Positions 51,352 through 59,425 of a DNA stretch of 64,000 nucleotides are shown one piece after another. Under the pieces are notes generated by a model. That model was not told where the DNA came from. It did no database searches and saw nothing but the letters and a program-made list of their open reading frames with translations. A program made the translations under genes and the position numbers. The stretch is taken from NCBI GenBank assembly GCA_039935415.1, contig JBDTKH010000005.1, positions 1 through 64,000 of the forward strand. The letters are read 5' to 3'. Position 1 is the stretch's first letter, and each line of letters begins with the position of its first letter. The stretch comes from Palsa-870 sp039935415. GTDB taxonomy: Bacteria > Chloroflexota > Dormibacteria > Dormibacterales > Dormibacteraceae.

Positions 51352-53006
51352 GCCCCCCCACCTTTTATGTAGGTGACCCACGCCGCATCGAGTGCTACAC
51401 CGTCCATGCTGCCCCAGCCCGTCGCGAAGTCCCACCCGGTGCCAGCGTCGTAAACGAGGTTGTTGCCACCGGTCACATCGTGAAACGGCTTGGCCGGAAG
51501 CTTGGCCTCGTTCTGTCCCATCCAGTACAGCGCCGGGTTGGCGAAGCCCACCTCGTGCAGTCCCTTCTTGACCAGGTCCTGGTTGATCAGCGCCACGGTG
51601 GCTGCCCACAGTGGAGTCGAGGCCGACGTGCCTCCTGCCTGGCCCTCTCGCCCGCCGAAGACTATGTGAAAGCCACTCGATGGATCCGCGTCCGCGGCAA
51701 CGTCCGGCACCTGGCGCAATCCATGACCGGCGGCCGCGCCGATCGGCTTCTGGTAATCGGGCAGCGGGTAGAACTGGCTCGCCCCTCCGCCGGTGCCGCT
51801 CTCATCGATCGGGCTGCCCCACGCCGTCTCCTTGAAGTAGATGCCCTGTTGCGATTCGAAAACCGTGGTGCCACCCACCGCGGTCACCGTCGGCAGGGTC
51901 GAAGGGAAGCTGCCGGCGGGGGCCTGGTCCTCGCCACAGGTGTACGCGCCGTTGTCGCCGGTCGCGACGAAATGCGACATGCCCACCGCGACGGCTCGGT
52001 CCTCGATGCTTGCGTATGCATTGCGATGCCCGTCCGAGGTGTCGGGCTCGCATGCGCCCAGGCTCTCGGAAATGATCGATCCGAGGTGGTCCGTGACCAT
52101 CTGGTCGAAGGCGCGATCGCCGTGACCGAAGTCCGCCGCGGAGAGGTAGATGACGAGCTTCGCGTTTGGGGCGACCTCGTGGATGATCTCGAGATCGAGT
52201 GCGGTCTCGCCTTGCGGCTTTCCCGGAACGCCCCAGCTCGGGTCGCGTTTGACCACGAGCAGCGGGTCGTACGGCGGAAGGTTGTATTCGCTTGCGAACT
52301 TGTTCAGGTCGTTGAGGTTGGGCAGGTCGTCGATCTCGGGAAGGACGATCGTCTGGCCGGTGCCATCGAGGCCGGCATCGCGCAGCGGTTTCAGGTTGTA
52401 GTAAGCGAGGACGTCGTTCGGTGTGAGCCCGCCGGGCCGCACGGCGAACGTGCGCGCCCGCCGGTAGTTGTCCAGCCCGCTCACGCTGCTCGCCACCACG
52501 GCAAGGGTGAGCGGCAGGTGAGGTTCGTCCAGCGACGCATAGAAGGTCGTGCCATCCGCCAACCGGTAGCTCTCGATGTCGATACCGAGCAGCGTGGCGG
52601 CAACCGGCGCAGATCCGTCGGCGGCGATCAAGCTCGAGCCCGGGCGCCACGAGGCGTGAAATCCAGCCTGGTCGAGCGCATTCACCGCACCCTGTACCTG
52701 CGCGGGGTCGAGCCCGAACTCCGCGGCATATTCGGCGGGGGTCACGGTCTTTCCGGCGGCGATCAATGCCGCCAGCCGGTCGGCCTGGCGAACCTTGAGC
52801 CCGAAGCTCAGCGACACGGTGGTGGCGCCGTCCGCCGGTCCGAGGTGCACGGCATCGCGGATCGCGACAGCGAGCGTGGGCGGCGGTGGGGCAGGCGCGA
52901 CGCTGGGCGCCGGCGCAGATGTGGGCCGAGTCGAGGCCGGCTGGGCGCCGTTCACGCACGCCGCGAGGGCCAGGGCGCAAGCCAGCAAAGCGGCGGCGGT
53001 TTTCAA
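51348..53006 (-). CDS. Sedolisin (S53) family serine-carboxyl protease, lipoprotein
   Basis: 552 residues from a TTG, with a lipoprotein-like signal peptide (LALAAC, Cys17). The pro-S53 domain lies at about 45-190. The catalytic set is complete: Glu267 and Asp271 (GETALDLEI), oxyanion Asp351 (ATGDNG) and Ser461 (GGTSAST). A C-terminal Ca2+ site is suggested by DVTGGNN and GWDFATGWG. Sedolisins are secreted acid proteases with an activation propeptide. Coupled to the PrsW-like gene and to the GNAT gene (TTGA overlap). Confidence 0.92.
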   Translation of the reverse strand: MKTAAALLACALALAACVNGAQPASTRPTSAPAPSVAPAPPPPTLAVAIRDAVHLGPADGATTVSLSFGLKVRQADRLAALIAAGKTVTPAEYAAEFGLDPAQVQGAVNALDQAGFHASWRPGSSLIAADGSAPVAATLLGIDIESYRLADGTTFYASLDEPHLPLTLAVVASSVSGLDNYRRARTFAVRPGGLTPNDVLAYYNLKPLRDAGLDGTGQTIVLPEIDDLPNLNDLNKFASEYNLPPYDPLLVVKRDPSWGVPGKPQGETALDLEIIHEVAPNAKLVIYLSAADFGHGDRAFDQMVTDHLGSIISESLGACEPDTSDGHRNAYASIEDRAVAVGMSHFVATGDNGAYTCGEDQAPAGSFPSTLPTVTAVGGTTVFESQQGIYFKETAWGSPIDESGTGGGASQFYPLPDYQKPIGAAAGHGLRQVPDVAADADPSSGFHIVFGGREGQAGGTSASTPLWAATVALINQDLVKKGLHEVGFANPALYWMGQNEAKLPAKPFHDVTGGNNLVYDAGTGWDFATGWGSMDGVALDAAWVTYIKGGGA

Positions 53007-53893
53007 GGGTGCCTAGCTTCCCAGACCTCAGCCCGGAAAGCCAACTCAAAACCAAGCTTCTCATAGGCCTCGAAAGCCTGTGTTTGATTCCAGCCGTCGA
53101 CATACAGCGAGGCGTGTCGGGAGCCGGCGCCTCGGAGCCGGATCAGCGTTTCTGCCACCAGCCAGGTGGCGAGGCCGCGTCGCCGGTGCTCTGGCACGGT
53201 TCCCACGGAGCTGACAATACCGACGGGCTGCGGGCGAGCATCCTCCTCGTAGGTCTCCAGCTGGGAGAGCGTGATCGCGGCAGGCTCGCCGCTGGCGGTG
53301 ACCGCCATCAGGGTGAGCTCCGGCGGCTTGCCCGTCATCAGCTCATCCTCGGTCCTCGGCGAAAAGCGCCAGTGGTCGGCGAATGACCTGTTGTGCATGT
53401 CCGCCCAGGGGCCGGGCGCGCTTGAACCGTCGACAAGCCGGTAGCCCTGCACCGGCATGGGCTCTGAAAGCAAGCCGTCGAGGCCGCGGTCCATCCGCCA
53501 CCAGGGCCGGACCATCTCCAGGCCCAGCTCGCCAAGCTCGCGGCCGTGGCCCGGACCGACCCAGACCTGCGTCGCACTGGCGCCTGCGGCGTGGGAAAGC
53601 TGGAGGCCCCAGTTCACCAGCTCGCGCATCACCCCGTCGGAGTCATGCCCTGTCGCGGCCGGATCGACCCGAGCGACGGTGCCCTCGGGCGCCGAGCGGC
53701 TCGATACGAGGACCGCGCCGGCCAGCGACCCGGTGCGGCTGTCGACGAACCGCGACCTCGCGGCCCAATCGAACAGTGAGAGCAGCCCGTTCAGCTGAGC
53801 TTCGCGCGGCACGCTGTCTCGCGTCCCGGCCCGCACCTCCGTGCGCCATAGCTCGACCAGCGCTGGGAGGTCGGCCGCTCGCCCGGGCCTCAT
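53003..53893 (-). CDS. GNAT-family acetyltransferase (two-domain)
   Basis: 296 residues. The C-terminal domain carries the acetyl-CoA motif IVSSVGTVPEHRRRGLATWLV, and ASLYVDGWNQTQAFEAYEKLGF, the usual closing strand. The N-terminal domain is a degenerate second GNAT fold (ADLPALVELWRTEVRAG), as in MshD-like proteins. The substrate is unknown. First gene of the operon that continues into the sedolisin gene. Confidence 0.85.
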   Translation of the reverse strand: MRPGRAADLPALVELWRTEVRAGTRDSVPREAQLNGLLSLFDWAARSRFVDSRTGSLAGAVLVSSRSAPEGTVARVDPAATGHDSDGVMRELVNWGLQLSHAAGASATQVWVGPGHGRELGELGLEMVRPWWRMDRGLDGLLSEPMPVQGYRLVDGSSAPGPWADMHNRSFADHWRFSPRTEDELMTGKPPELTLMAVTASGEPAAITLSQLETYEEDARPQPVGIVSSVGTVPEHRRRGLATWLVAETLIRLRGAGSRHASLYVDGWNQTQAFEAYEKLGFELAFRAEVWEARHP

Positions 53894-53909
53894 GCGGCCC
53901 GGTGGGTTC

Positions 53910-55283
53910 CTATGCCGTTGCCCGTGCCACGACCTCGTGCACCTCCGGCAGCGCGCGCCGGATCTGTTCCTCCAGCTCGGTTTCGATGCGGTGCGCATCC
54001 TCGATGCTGATGTCGCCGGCGACCTCGGCCACCACGTGCGCGTGGATTCGCTGGTGCCGGTCGCTCAGCTCGACGTCGACTGACCGCAAGACCTCCGGGT
54101 GCGACGCGACGATCTCGCTCATGCGCGCGGCAAGCTGCGCGCGCCGCTCGGTCACGTCTTCACCGCGCACCACGTGCGGTTCCATCGGCTCCAGGTGGAT
54201 GTCGACCCGGGTCGCTTCCGGCAGCTCCACACGCAGCGCGCTCTCCAGCGTCGCGATCGCGCGTGACGCCGTCGCGAGGGTCATGTCGCCGGGAAGCTTC
54301 GCGTGCATCGTCAGATGTAAGGACCCGTCCGCCTCGCGTTCGACCGTGACGTTGTGCAGGTCGCGGACTCCGCCGTTGCGCGCCGCGGCTGCGTGGATCC
54401 TTTCCACGAAGTCACCCTGTCGCTCCTGTCCCTCGACGAACACCGAAAGGTCGAGAGTGGGCAGCACCGCGTGAGCCTTTTGCTTCACCTCGTCGGCAAG
54501 CGCGCCGGCCGCTTCGAGCGACAGCATCCGCGCGGTCGCGACGCTCGCGTCGCCGATCAGGTTCGGTCCAGAGCGCCGCACGCGCACGGCGCGCACCTCG
54601 CGGACTCCAGGCACCTCCTGGATGGCCGATCGCAGCTGCCTCTCGGCGCCCGCCGCAGCGCGGTCGATAAGGATGTCGCCCGAGTTCCACGCCAGCTGAC
54701 CGGCAGCCCGCGCGATGATGACCGCGACGAGCAGCGCGGCGACCGAGTCCGCCCAGGCGAATCCGAACCGCACGCCGGCGAGTCCGACGAGCACGCCGGC
54801 CGTGGCGAGCACATCAGACAGCCGGTTGGTGGAGTCGGCGAGCAGGGCCTCGCTCGAGGCCAGGATGCCGACCCTGCGGAGGATGCCCGCTCGTCCCGCC
54901 TCGATCAGCAACGTCGCGATCAGCAGGGCGAACGCGTAGCCGGCCGGGTCAACCGTGGCGCCGCCGGTCAGCAGGCGCCGGGCCGCCTCGTAGGCGATGC
55001 CGACCGCGGTGATCAAAAGGAGCACGCCCTCCGCGAACGCGGCGAGGTTCTCGGTGCGGCCGTGCCCATAGGGGTGCTCCTTGTCGGCGGGCTTGCGCGC
55101 CGTGCGCACCGCGAACAGGGTGAACATGCTGGCGGCCAGGTCGAGGATCGAGTGGACCGCCTCGCTGAGGATGCCGAGGCTCCCGGTCAGCAGCCCGACC
55201 ACGAGCTTGGCCACGACCAGGACTACCCCGACCATCACCGAGGCCAGCGCGACGAGCTCCGGCCGGCGACCGAGCATCTTCAC
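53910..55283 (-). CDS. Cation diffusion facilitator with three tandem C-terminal domains
   Basis: 457 residues; typical CDF proteins are about 300. Six helices (about 1-205) include the metal site SEAVHSILDLA and ALLADSTNRLSDV. Then come three repeated ferredoxin-like units of about 75-80 residues: around 210-285 (VPGVREVRAVRVRRSG), 290-365 (GGVRDLHNVTVEREADG) and 375-455 (HPEVLRSVDVELSDRHQ), each ending with the LPE/LPT type turn. The extra domains may add metal sensing or dimer contacts. Exports Zn2+, Fe2+ or Mn2+ by proton exchange; the ion is unknown. Confidence 0.86.
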   Translation of the reverse strand: MKMLGRRPELVALASVMVGVVLVVAKLVVGLLTGSLGILSEAVHSILDLAASMFTLFAVRTARKPADKEHPYGHGRTENLAAFAEGVLLLITAVGIAYEAARRLLTGGATVDPAGYAFALLIATLLIEAGRAGILRRVGILASSEALLADSTNRLSDVLATAGVLVGLAGVRFGFAWADSVAALLVAVIIARAAGQLAWNSGDILIDRAAAGAERQLRSAIQEVPGVREVRAVRVRRSGPNLIGDASVATARMLSLEAAGALADEVKQKAHAVLPTLDLSVFVEGQERQGDFVERIHAAAARNGGVRDLHNVTVEREADGSLHLTMHAKLPGDMTLATASRAIATLESALRVELPEATRVDIHLEPMEPHVVRGEDVTERRAQLAARMSEIVASHPEVLRSVDVELSDRHQRIHAHVVAEVAGDISIEDAHRIETELEEQIRRALPEVHEVVARATA

Positions 55284-55310
55284 GTCTCGAACTCTAGCGG
55301 CGAGCCGGTG

Positions 55311-56078
55311 TCACTTTCGTTGCCGGCGCTGCCTCTCCATCTTCTCAACCGCGCTCCAGTGCGCGGGGTCCGTCCACGTGCGGGCGAAGGCCGCGATGGT
55401 CGCGTCAGCAAGGTCCGGGTTGTGGTGCGGATGCACCGCGCCAACCGACCGCTTGATGCCGGCGACTGCGGCCGGCGGTGCGGCCGCGATCGCGTGCACG
55501 AGCTCGGCCAGCCGCTCCTCGAACCGCTCGCTCGGCACCACCTCTTCCACCAACCCGAAGCGGAGAGCGTCCTCGGCGCCCAGCGTTTGACCGCCCAGCA
55601 GCAGGTATAGGGCCCGGCCTCGACCGACGAGCGCCGCCCCGCGTTCCGACGCGCCCCACGCGGGCATGAGGCCCAGCTTCACCTGGGGGAAGCCGATCCT
55701 TGCGTGTGCAGCGGCGATCCTGAAGTCGCAGGCGATCGCCAGCTCGGCGCCGCCTCCGAGGGCATCGCCGTTCAGCCCGGCGATGACGGGTATGTCGAGC
55801 TTGGGCAGCCGGTCAAGCGTCGCGCGCATGCGGCGCGCCATCGCGACGGCCTCGGCCTCCGAGCGCATGTGCTCGAGCTCCTTCAGGTCGCCGCCGGCGC
55901 AGAAGGCCTGCGTCCCGGTGCCGCGAATGACAATCACGCGGGCCCGGCCGTCCTGGACGGAGTCGAGCGCCTGGTCCAGCTCGGCCATCGTCTGCAGGGC
56001 GAGGGCGTTGCGCGAACCGGGCCGGTTTATGGAAAGCGTCGCGACGCCCTCGTCGACCTCGAGCAGGAGGTCGCGCAT
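55311..56078 (-). CDS. Enoyl-CoA hydratase/isomerase family protein
   Basis: 255 residues with the crotonase blocks SINRPGSRNAL, FCAGGDLKELEHM and GLNGDALGGGAELAIACDFRIA. The later FPQVKLGLMPAWGASER carries the catalytic-region glycine turn, and a normal C-terminal trimerisation helix ends EKMERQRRQRK. Probably cytoplasmic; acyl chain and pathway unknown. Ten bp before fumC in the same direction. It is only distantly alike the other crotonase at 46274. Confidence 0.9.
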   Translation of the reverse strand: MRDLLLEVDEGVATLSINRPGSRNALALQTMAELDQALDSVQDGRARVIVIRGTGTQAFCAGGDLKELEHMRSEAEAVAMARRMRATLDRLPKLDIPVIAGLNGDALGGGAELAIACDFRIAAAHARIGFPQVKLGLMPAWGASERGAALVGRGRALYLLLGGQTLGAEDALRFGLVEEVVPSERFEERLAELVHAIAAAPPAAVAGIKRSVGAVHPHHNPDLADATIAAFARTWTDPAHWSAVEKMERQRRQRK

Positions 56079-56087
56079 GGATGGCGG

Positions 56088-57506
56088 CTAGCCGCCTCCG
56101 CCTGGACCTTCGAGCCCAGGCTTCGTCATCTTCCCGAGGTCCAGGACCTTGTTCAGCGTCACCTCGCTCACGCCCTTGGTCCGCGCCAGCTGGCGGATGC
56201 TTCGCCCGGTGCGCATGGACTCCTTGGCGATCTTGGCCGACTCGTCGTAGCCGAGCACCGGGGTCAGTGCCGTCGCGAGCATGGGACTGCGCTCGACGAG
56301 CTCGGGACCGCGGTCGGTCGCGGTCAGGCCCTCGACGCAGCGCTCCGAGAAGTTGCGGGCCGAAGCCGCCAGCAGCGTGATTGACTCGAGGGTCGCCACG
56401 CCTGCCACCGGCATCATCACGTTGAGCTCGAAGAAGCTGCCCGACTGCCCTGAGATCGTGACCGTGAGGTCGTTGCCGTATACGCGCGCGATGACCATCA
56501 GCATCGATTCGACGATCACCGGGTTGACCTTGCCGGGCATGATGCTCGAGCCCGGCTGGGTCTCGGGCAGCCTGAGCTCGCCCAGCCCGGCGATCGGGCC
56601 GGTGCCCATGAGCCGGATGTCGGAGCCGATCTTCCAGAGGCTCGTCCCGATCGTGCGCAGGGCCCCGTGCGCCGCGACGAGAACGTCGATCGTGGCCTGC
56701 GCGTAGAAGTGGTTCTGGGTCTCGCGCACCGGCACGCCGGTCGCCTTCGCCAGCCTGGCCGCGGCGAGCTTCGCGTACTGCGGGTGGGAGTTGATGCCGG
56801 TGCCGACCGCGGTGCCGCCCAGCGGGATCCTGGCCAGCTCGTCCACCGCCGCCCGCGCGCGGCGTATCGACTCCTCGATTTGTCCCGCGTATCCTTTGAA
56901 CTCCTGGCCCAGGCGGATGGGGGTCGCGTCCTGCAGGTGGGTGCGTCCGGTCTTGACCACCGGCCAGAACTCCTTGCTCTTGGCCTCGAGCGCTTTGCGC
57001 AGCCTCTCGAGCGCGGGGATGAGCTCGTCCTGGATCGCCATCGCAGACGCCAGCTGAAACGCGGTAGGGATGACATCGTTTGACGACTGTCCGAGGTTCA
57101 CGTGGTCGTTGGGATGGATGAGCTTCGCGCCCCTCGCTCCGCCAAGGATCTCGGTCGCCTTGTTCGCGATCACCTCGTTCGCGTTCGTGTTGGTCGAAGT
57201 GCCTGAGCCGGTCTGGTAGACGTCGATCGGAAACTGGGCGTCGAGCTCGCCGTCGATCACCTGCTGGGCCGCCGCGGTGATCGCGCGCGCCCGCCGCCTG
57301 GACAGGAGTCCGAGCTCGCGGTTGGTCTGGGCAGCCGCCTTCTTGATCATGCCGAGGGTGCGGATGAAGCGGCGGGGAAGCGGATCGCCGGAAATCGGAA
57401 AATTCAGTACCGCGCGCTGGGTGGAGGCGCCGAAGTAGGCGTCGGCGGGAACCTCCACCTCGCCCATGGAGTCACGCTCGACGCGAACCTTCTTCCTCTC
57501 GGGCAC
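56088..57506 (-). CDS. fumC: Class II fumarate hydratase
   Basis: 472 residues. The superfamily signature GSSIMPGKVNP and the FumC blocks TGSGTSTNTNANEVIA, GRTHLQDATPIRLGQE and NDVIPTAF are intact. Interconverts fumarate and malate in the citric acid cycle; iron-free and homotetrameric. Starts near ATG 57506, facing the Ppx/GppA gene head-to-head with a 26-bp gap. Confidence 0.95.
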   Translation of the reverse strand: MPERKKVRVERDSMGEVEVPADAYFGASTQRAVLNFPISGDPLPRRFIRTLGMIKKAAAQTNRELGLLSRRRARAITAAAQQVIDGELDAQFPIDVYQTGSGTSTNTNANEVIANKATEILGGARGAKLIHPNDHVNLGQSSNDVIPTAFQLASAMAIQDELIPALERLRKALEAKSKEFWPVVKTGRTHLQDATPIRLGQEFKGYAGQIEESIRRARAAVDELARIPLGGTAVGTGINSHPQYAKLAAARLAKATGVPVRETQNHFYAQATIDVLVAAHGALRTIGTSLWKIGSDIRLMGTGPIAGLGELRLPETQPGSSIMPGKVNPVIVESMLMVIARVYGNDLTVTISGQSGSFFELNVMMPVAGVATLESITLLAASARNFSERCVEGLTATDRGPELVERSPMLATALTPVLGYDESAKIAKESMRTGRSIRQLARTKGVSEVTLNKVLDLGKMTKPGLEGPGGGG

Positions 57507-57532
57507 GGCAAAGATTCTAGGCTTGCTCAGTT

Positions 57533-58426
57533 GTGAGGCTGGCCGCGGTCGACATCGGGAGCAACACGGTGCACGCGTTGGTCGCCGACGTGGTCCGGGG
57601 CAAGCTCGTAGAGGTGGCGCACTACGTCGAGATGCCGGAGCTCGGGGCGCAGGTCGCCAGGACCGGCTCGATCGGCGTCCGGGCCAAGCCTGCGATCCGT
57701 GCTCTGCGCTCCGTCATCGCTCGTGCTCGAACCCACGGTTTCGACCTGCTGCTCGCCGCCGCAACCGAAGCCGTGCGCGAGGCGAAGGACGGACCGCAGT
57801 TTGCCGAGGCTGCGGGCGAAGCGATCGGCGTCCCGCTGCACATCATCCCGGGGCGCCGGGAGGCCGAGCTCAGCTTCCTCGGCGTGGCCAGCCGTCACTC
57901 CGTGCGGCGGGAGTGGGCAATGGTCGACATGGGCGGCGGTTCGACCGAGATCGTCATCGCGCGGGGCCACGACATGCTCCGCAGCGTGACCCTCCCGATC
58001 GGTACGGGCGTGCTGTCCAGCACCTACCTGTCCGATCCGCCGAAGCCGGAGGAGCGCGCGCGCCTGCGGAAGGCTGCGCTGCGGGAGCTCACGCGCGCCC
58101 CCGACGGCGAGGTCGAGCGCCTGGTCGCCACCGGTGGGACCGCCACGAACCTTCCCCTCGTGCTCACCCACCGGAACCCGCCGCCCGTCCTGACCACCGC
58201 GGACCTGCTGGCGTGCGAGTCCCGCCTCGACCGCGGCCGGGCGTCGGAGGTGGCAAAGAAGGCCGCGCTCCCGGCGGCGCGGGTCAAGGTTATGCGGGCG
58301 GGTGTCGAGGCCCTGCTCCTGCTCCTGGACTGGTACGGGCTGGCCGTCGTCCAGATCAGCCACGAGGGCCTCCGCCACGGGATGTTGCTCGCGTACCTGG
58401 AAAAGGGGCAGGAGTGGTACCGGTAG
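57533..58426 (+). CDS. Ppx/GppA-type phosphatase
   Basis: 297 residues from a GTG. ASKHA-fold motifs VDIGSNTVHALVADV, MVDMGGGSTEIVIARG and VATGGTATNL are intact, as is the GTEAVR-like AATEAVREAKD. The length matches the short exopolyphosphatase/guanosine-pentaphosphate phosphatase type that lacks the extra C-terminal domains of E. coli Ppx. It removes phosphate from polyphosphate or pppGpp. Followed at 30 bp by a CDF gene. Confidence 0.9.
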   Translation: MRLAAVDIGSNTVHALVADVVRGKLVEVAHYVEMPELGAQVARTGSIGVRAKPAIRALRSVIARARTHGFDLLLAAATEAVREAKDGPQFAEAAGEAIGVPLHIIPGRREAELSFLGVASRHSVRREWAMVDMGGGSTEIVIARGHDMLRSVTLPIGTGVLSSTYLSDPPKPEERARLRKAALRELTRAPDGEVERLVATGGTATNLPLVLTHRNPPPVLTTADLLACESRLDRGRASEVAKKAALPAARVKVMRAGVEALLLLLDWYGLAVVQISHEGLRHGMLLAYLEKGQEWYR

Positions 58427-58456
58427 ACCGTTGAACGCCCTGGGTAGGATGAGTTC

Positions 58457-59425
58457 ATGGACCAGGTGAACAGCCGCGCCGGCACCCTTCGGATCGCGCT
58501 GGCCCTGACCTGCGCCATCCTGCTTGTCGAGCTCACGGGCGCCCTGATCTCCCACTCCCTGGCGCTGCTGTCGGACGCCGGCCACGTGCTGACCGACGTC
58601 TTCGCCCTGGGCCTGGCCTGGTTCGCGGTGGAGCAGTCCAGGCGGCCGGCCGACAAGCGCCGGACCTATGGCTACCACCGAGTCAGCATCCTGGCCGCCC
58701 TGGTCAACTCGGTGACCTTGATCGTGATCGTGATCGCGATCGGTTACGAAGCGATCCGGCGGCTGGCCAACCCGGAGCCCGTCCAGGGCGGCGTCGTGAT
58801 CGTGACCGCGCTGATCGGCATCGCGGTGAACGCATACATCGCGTTCGGCCTGCGTGGGGACCGCAAGAGCCTGAACCTGCGCGCGGCGCTGCTCCACGTT
58901 CTCGGCGACATGGTTGCGTCCGCTGGCGTCGTCGTCGCCGGCGTGGTGATCCTGCTGACCGGCTGGCTCTACGTCGACCCTCTTGTCTCGCTGGGGATCG
59001 CCGTGCTGATCGCCGCCGGCGCCTGGAGGATCGTGCGCGAAACGGTGAACCTGCTGATGGAAGGGACGCCACGCGAGATCGACCTCGCCGCGGTCACGAC
59101 CGAGATCAACCGCACCGAGCTGGTGGTCGGAATGCATGACCTGCACGTATGGGCCCTGTCCTCCGACGAGACGGCGCTCAGCTGCCACGTGGTGGTCGGC
59201 GACTGCTCGCTCGGCGACGCCGAGCATGTGGTCAGGGAATTGGAGCAGCGGCTGTGCGATCGCTTTGCGATCGGCCACACGACGATCCAGGTCGAAAGCT
59301 GTCATCCCTGCGGTGATATCAACCATGGTGCGGGTGACCACAACCACCCGCACGTGCTCGTCAGCCGGTCGAGGCCGGAAGCAACGCCTCCTCGCGCTGC
59401 AGGATCCTCCGCGCGACCGCGATAG
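58457..59425 (+). CDS. Cation diffusion facilitator (CzcD/ZitB-like)
   Basis: 322 residues. Six helices with the zinc site SHSLALLSDAGHVLTDV and HVLGDM, ending in a C-terminal domain (VGMHDLHVWALSSDETALSCHVVV). A His-rich tail (HPCGDINHGAGDHNHPH, about 280-297) probably binds metal. Likely zinc efflux. Its last 65 bp overlap the tail of the convergent 564-residue protein gene. Compared with the CDF at 53910 it has only one C-terminal domain. Confidence 0.92.
   Translation: MDQVNSRAGTLRIALALTCAILLVELTGALISHSLALLSDAGHVLTDVFALGLAWFAVEQSRRPADKRRTYGYHRVSILAALVNSVTLIVIVIAIGYEAIRRLANPEPVQGGVVIVTALIGIAVNAYIAFGLRGDRKSLNLRAALLHVLGDMVASAGVVVAGVVILLTGWLYVDPLVSLGIAVLIAAGAWRIVRETVNLLMEGTPREIDLAAVTTEINRTELVVGMHDLHVWALSSDETALSCHVVVGDCSLGDAEHVVRELEQRLCDRFAIGHTTIQVESCHPCGDINHGAGDHNHPHVLVSRSRPEATPPRAAGSSARPR

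Noticed and set aside
51480..53066. 528-codon frame opposite the sedolisin gene
   Set aside because: Long open frames opposite GC-rich genes are common; all catalytic motifs belong to the minus-strand protein.
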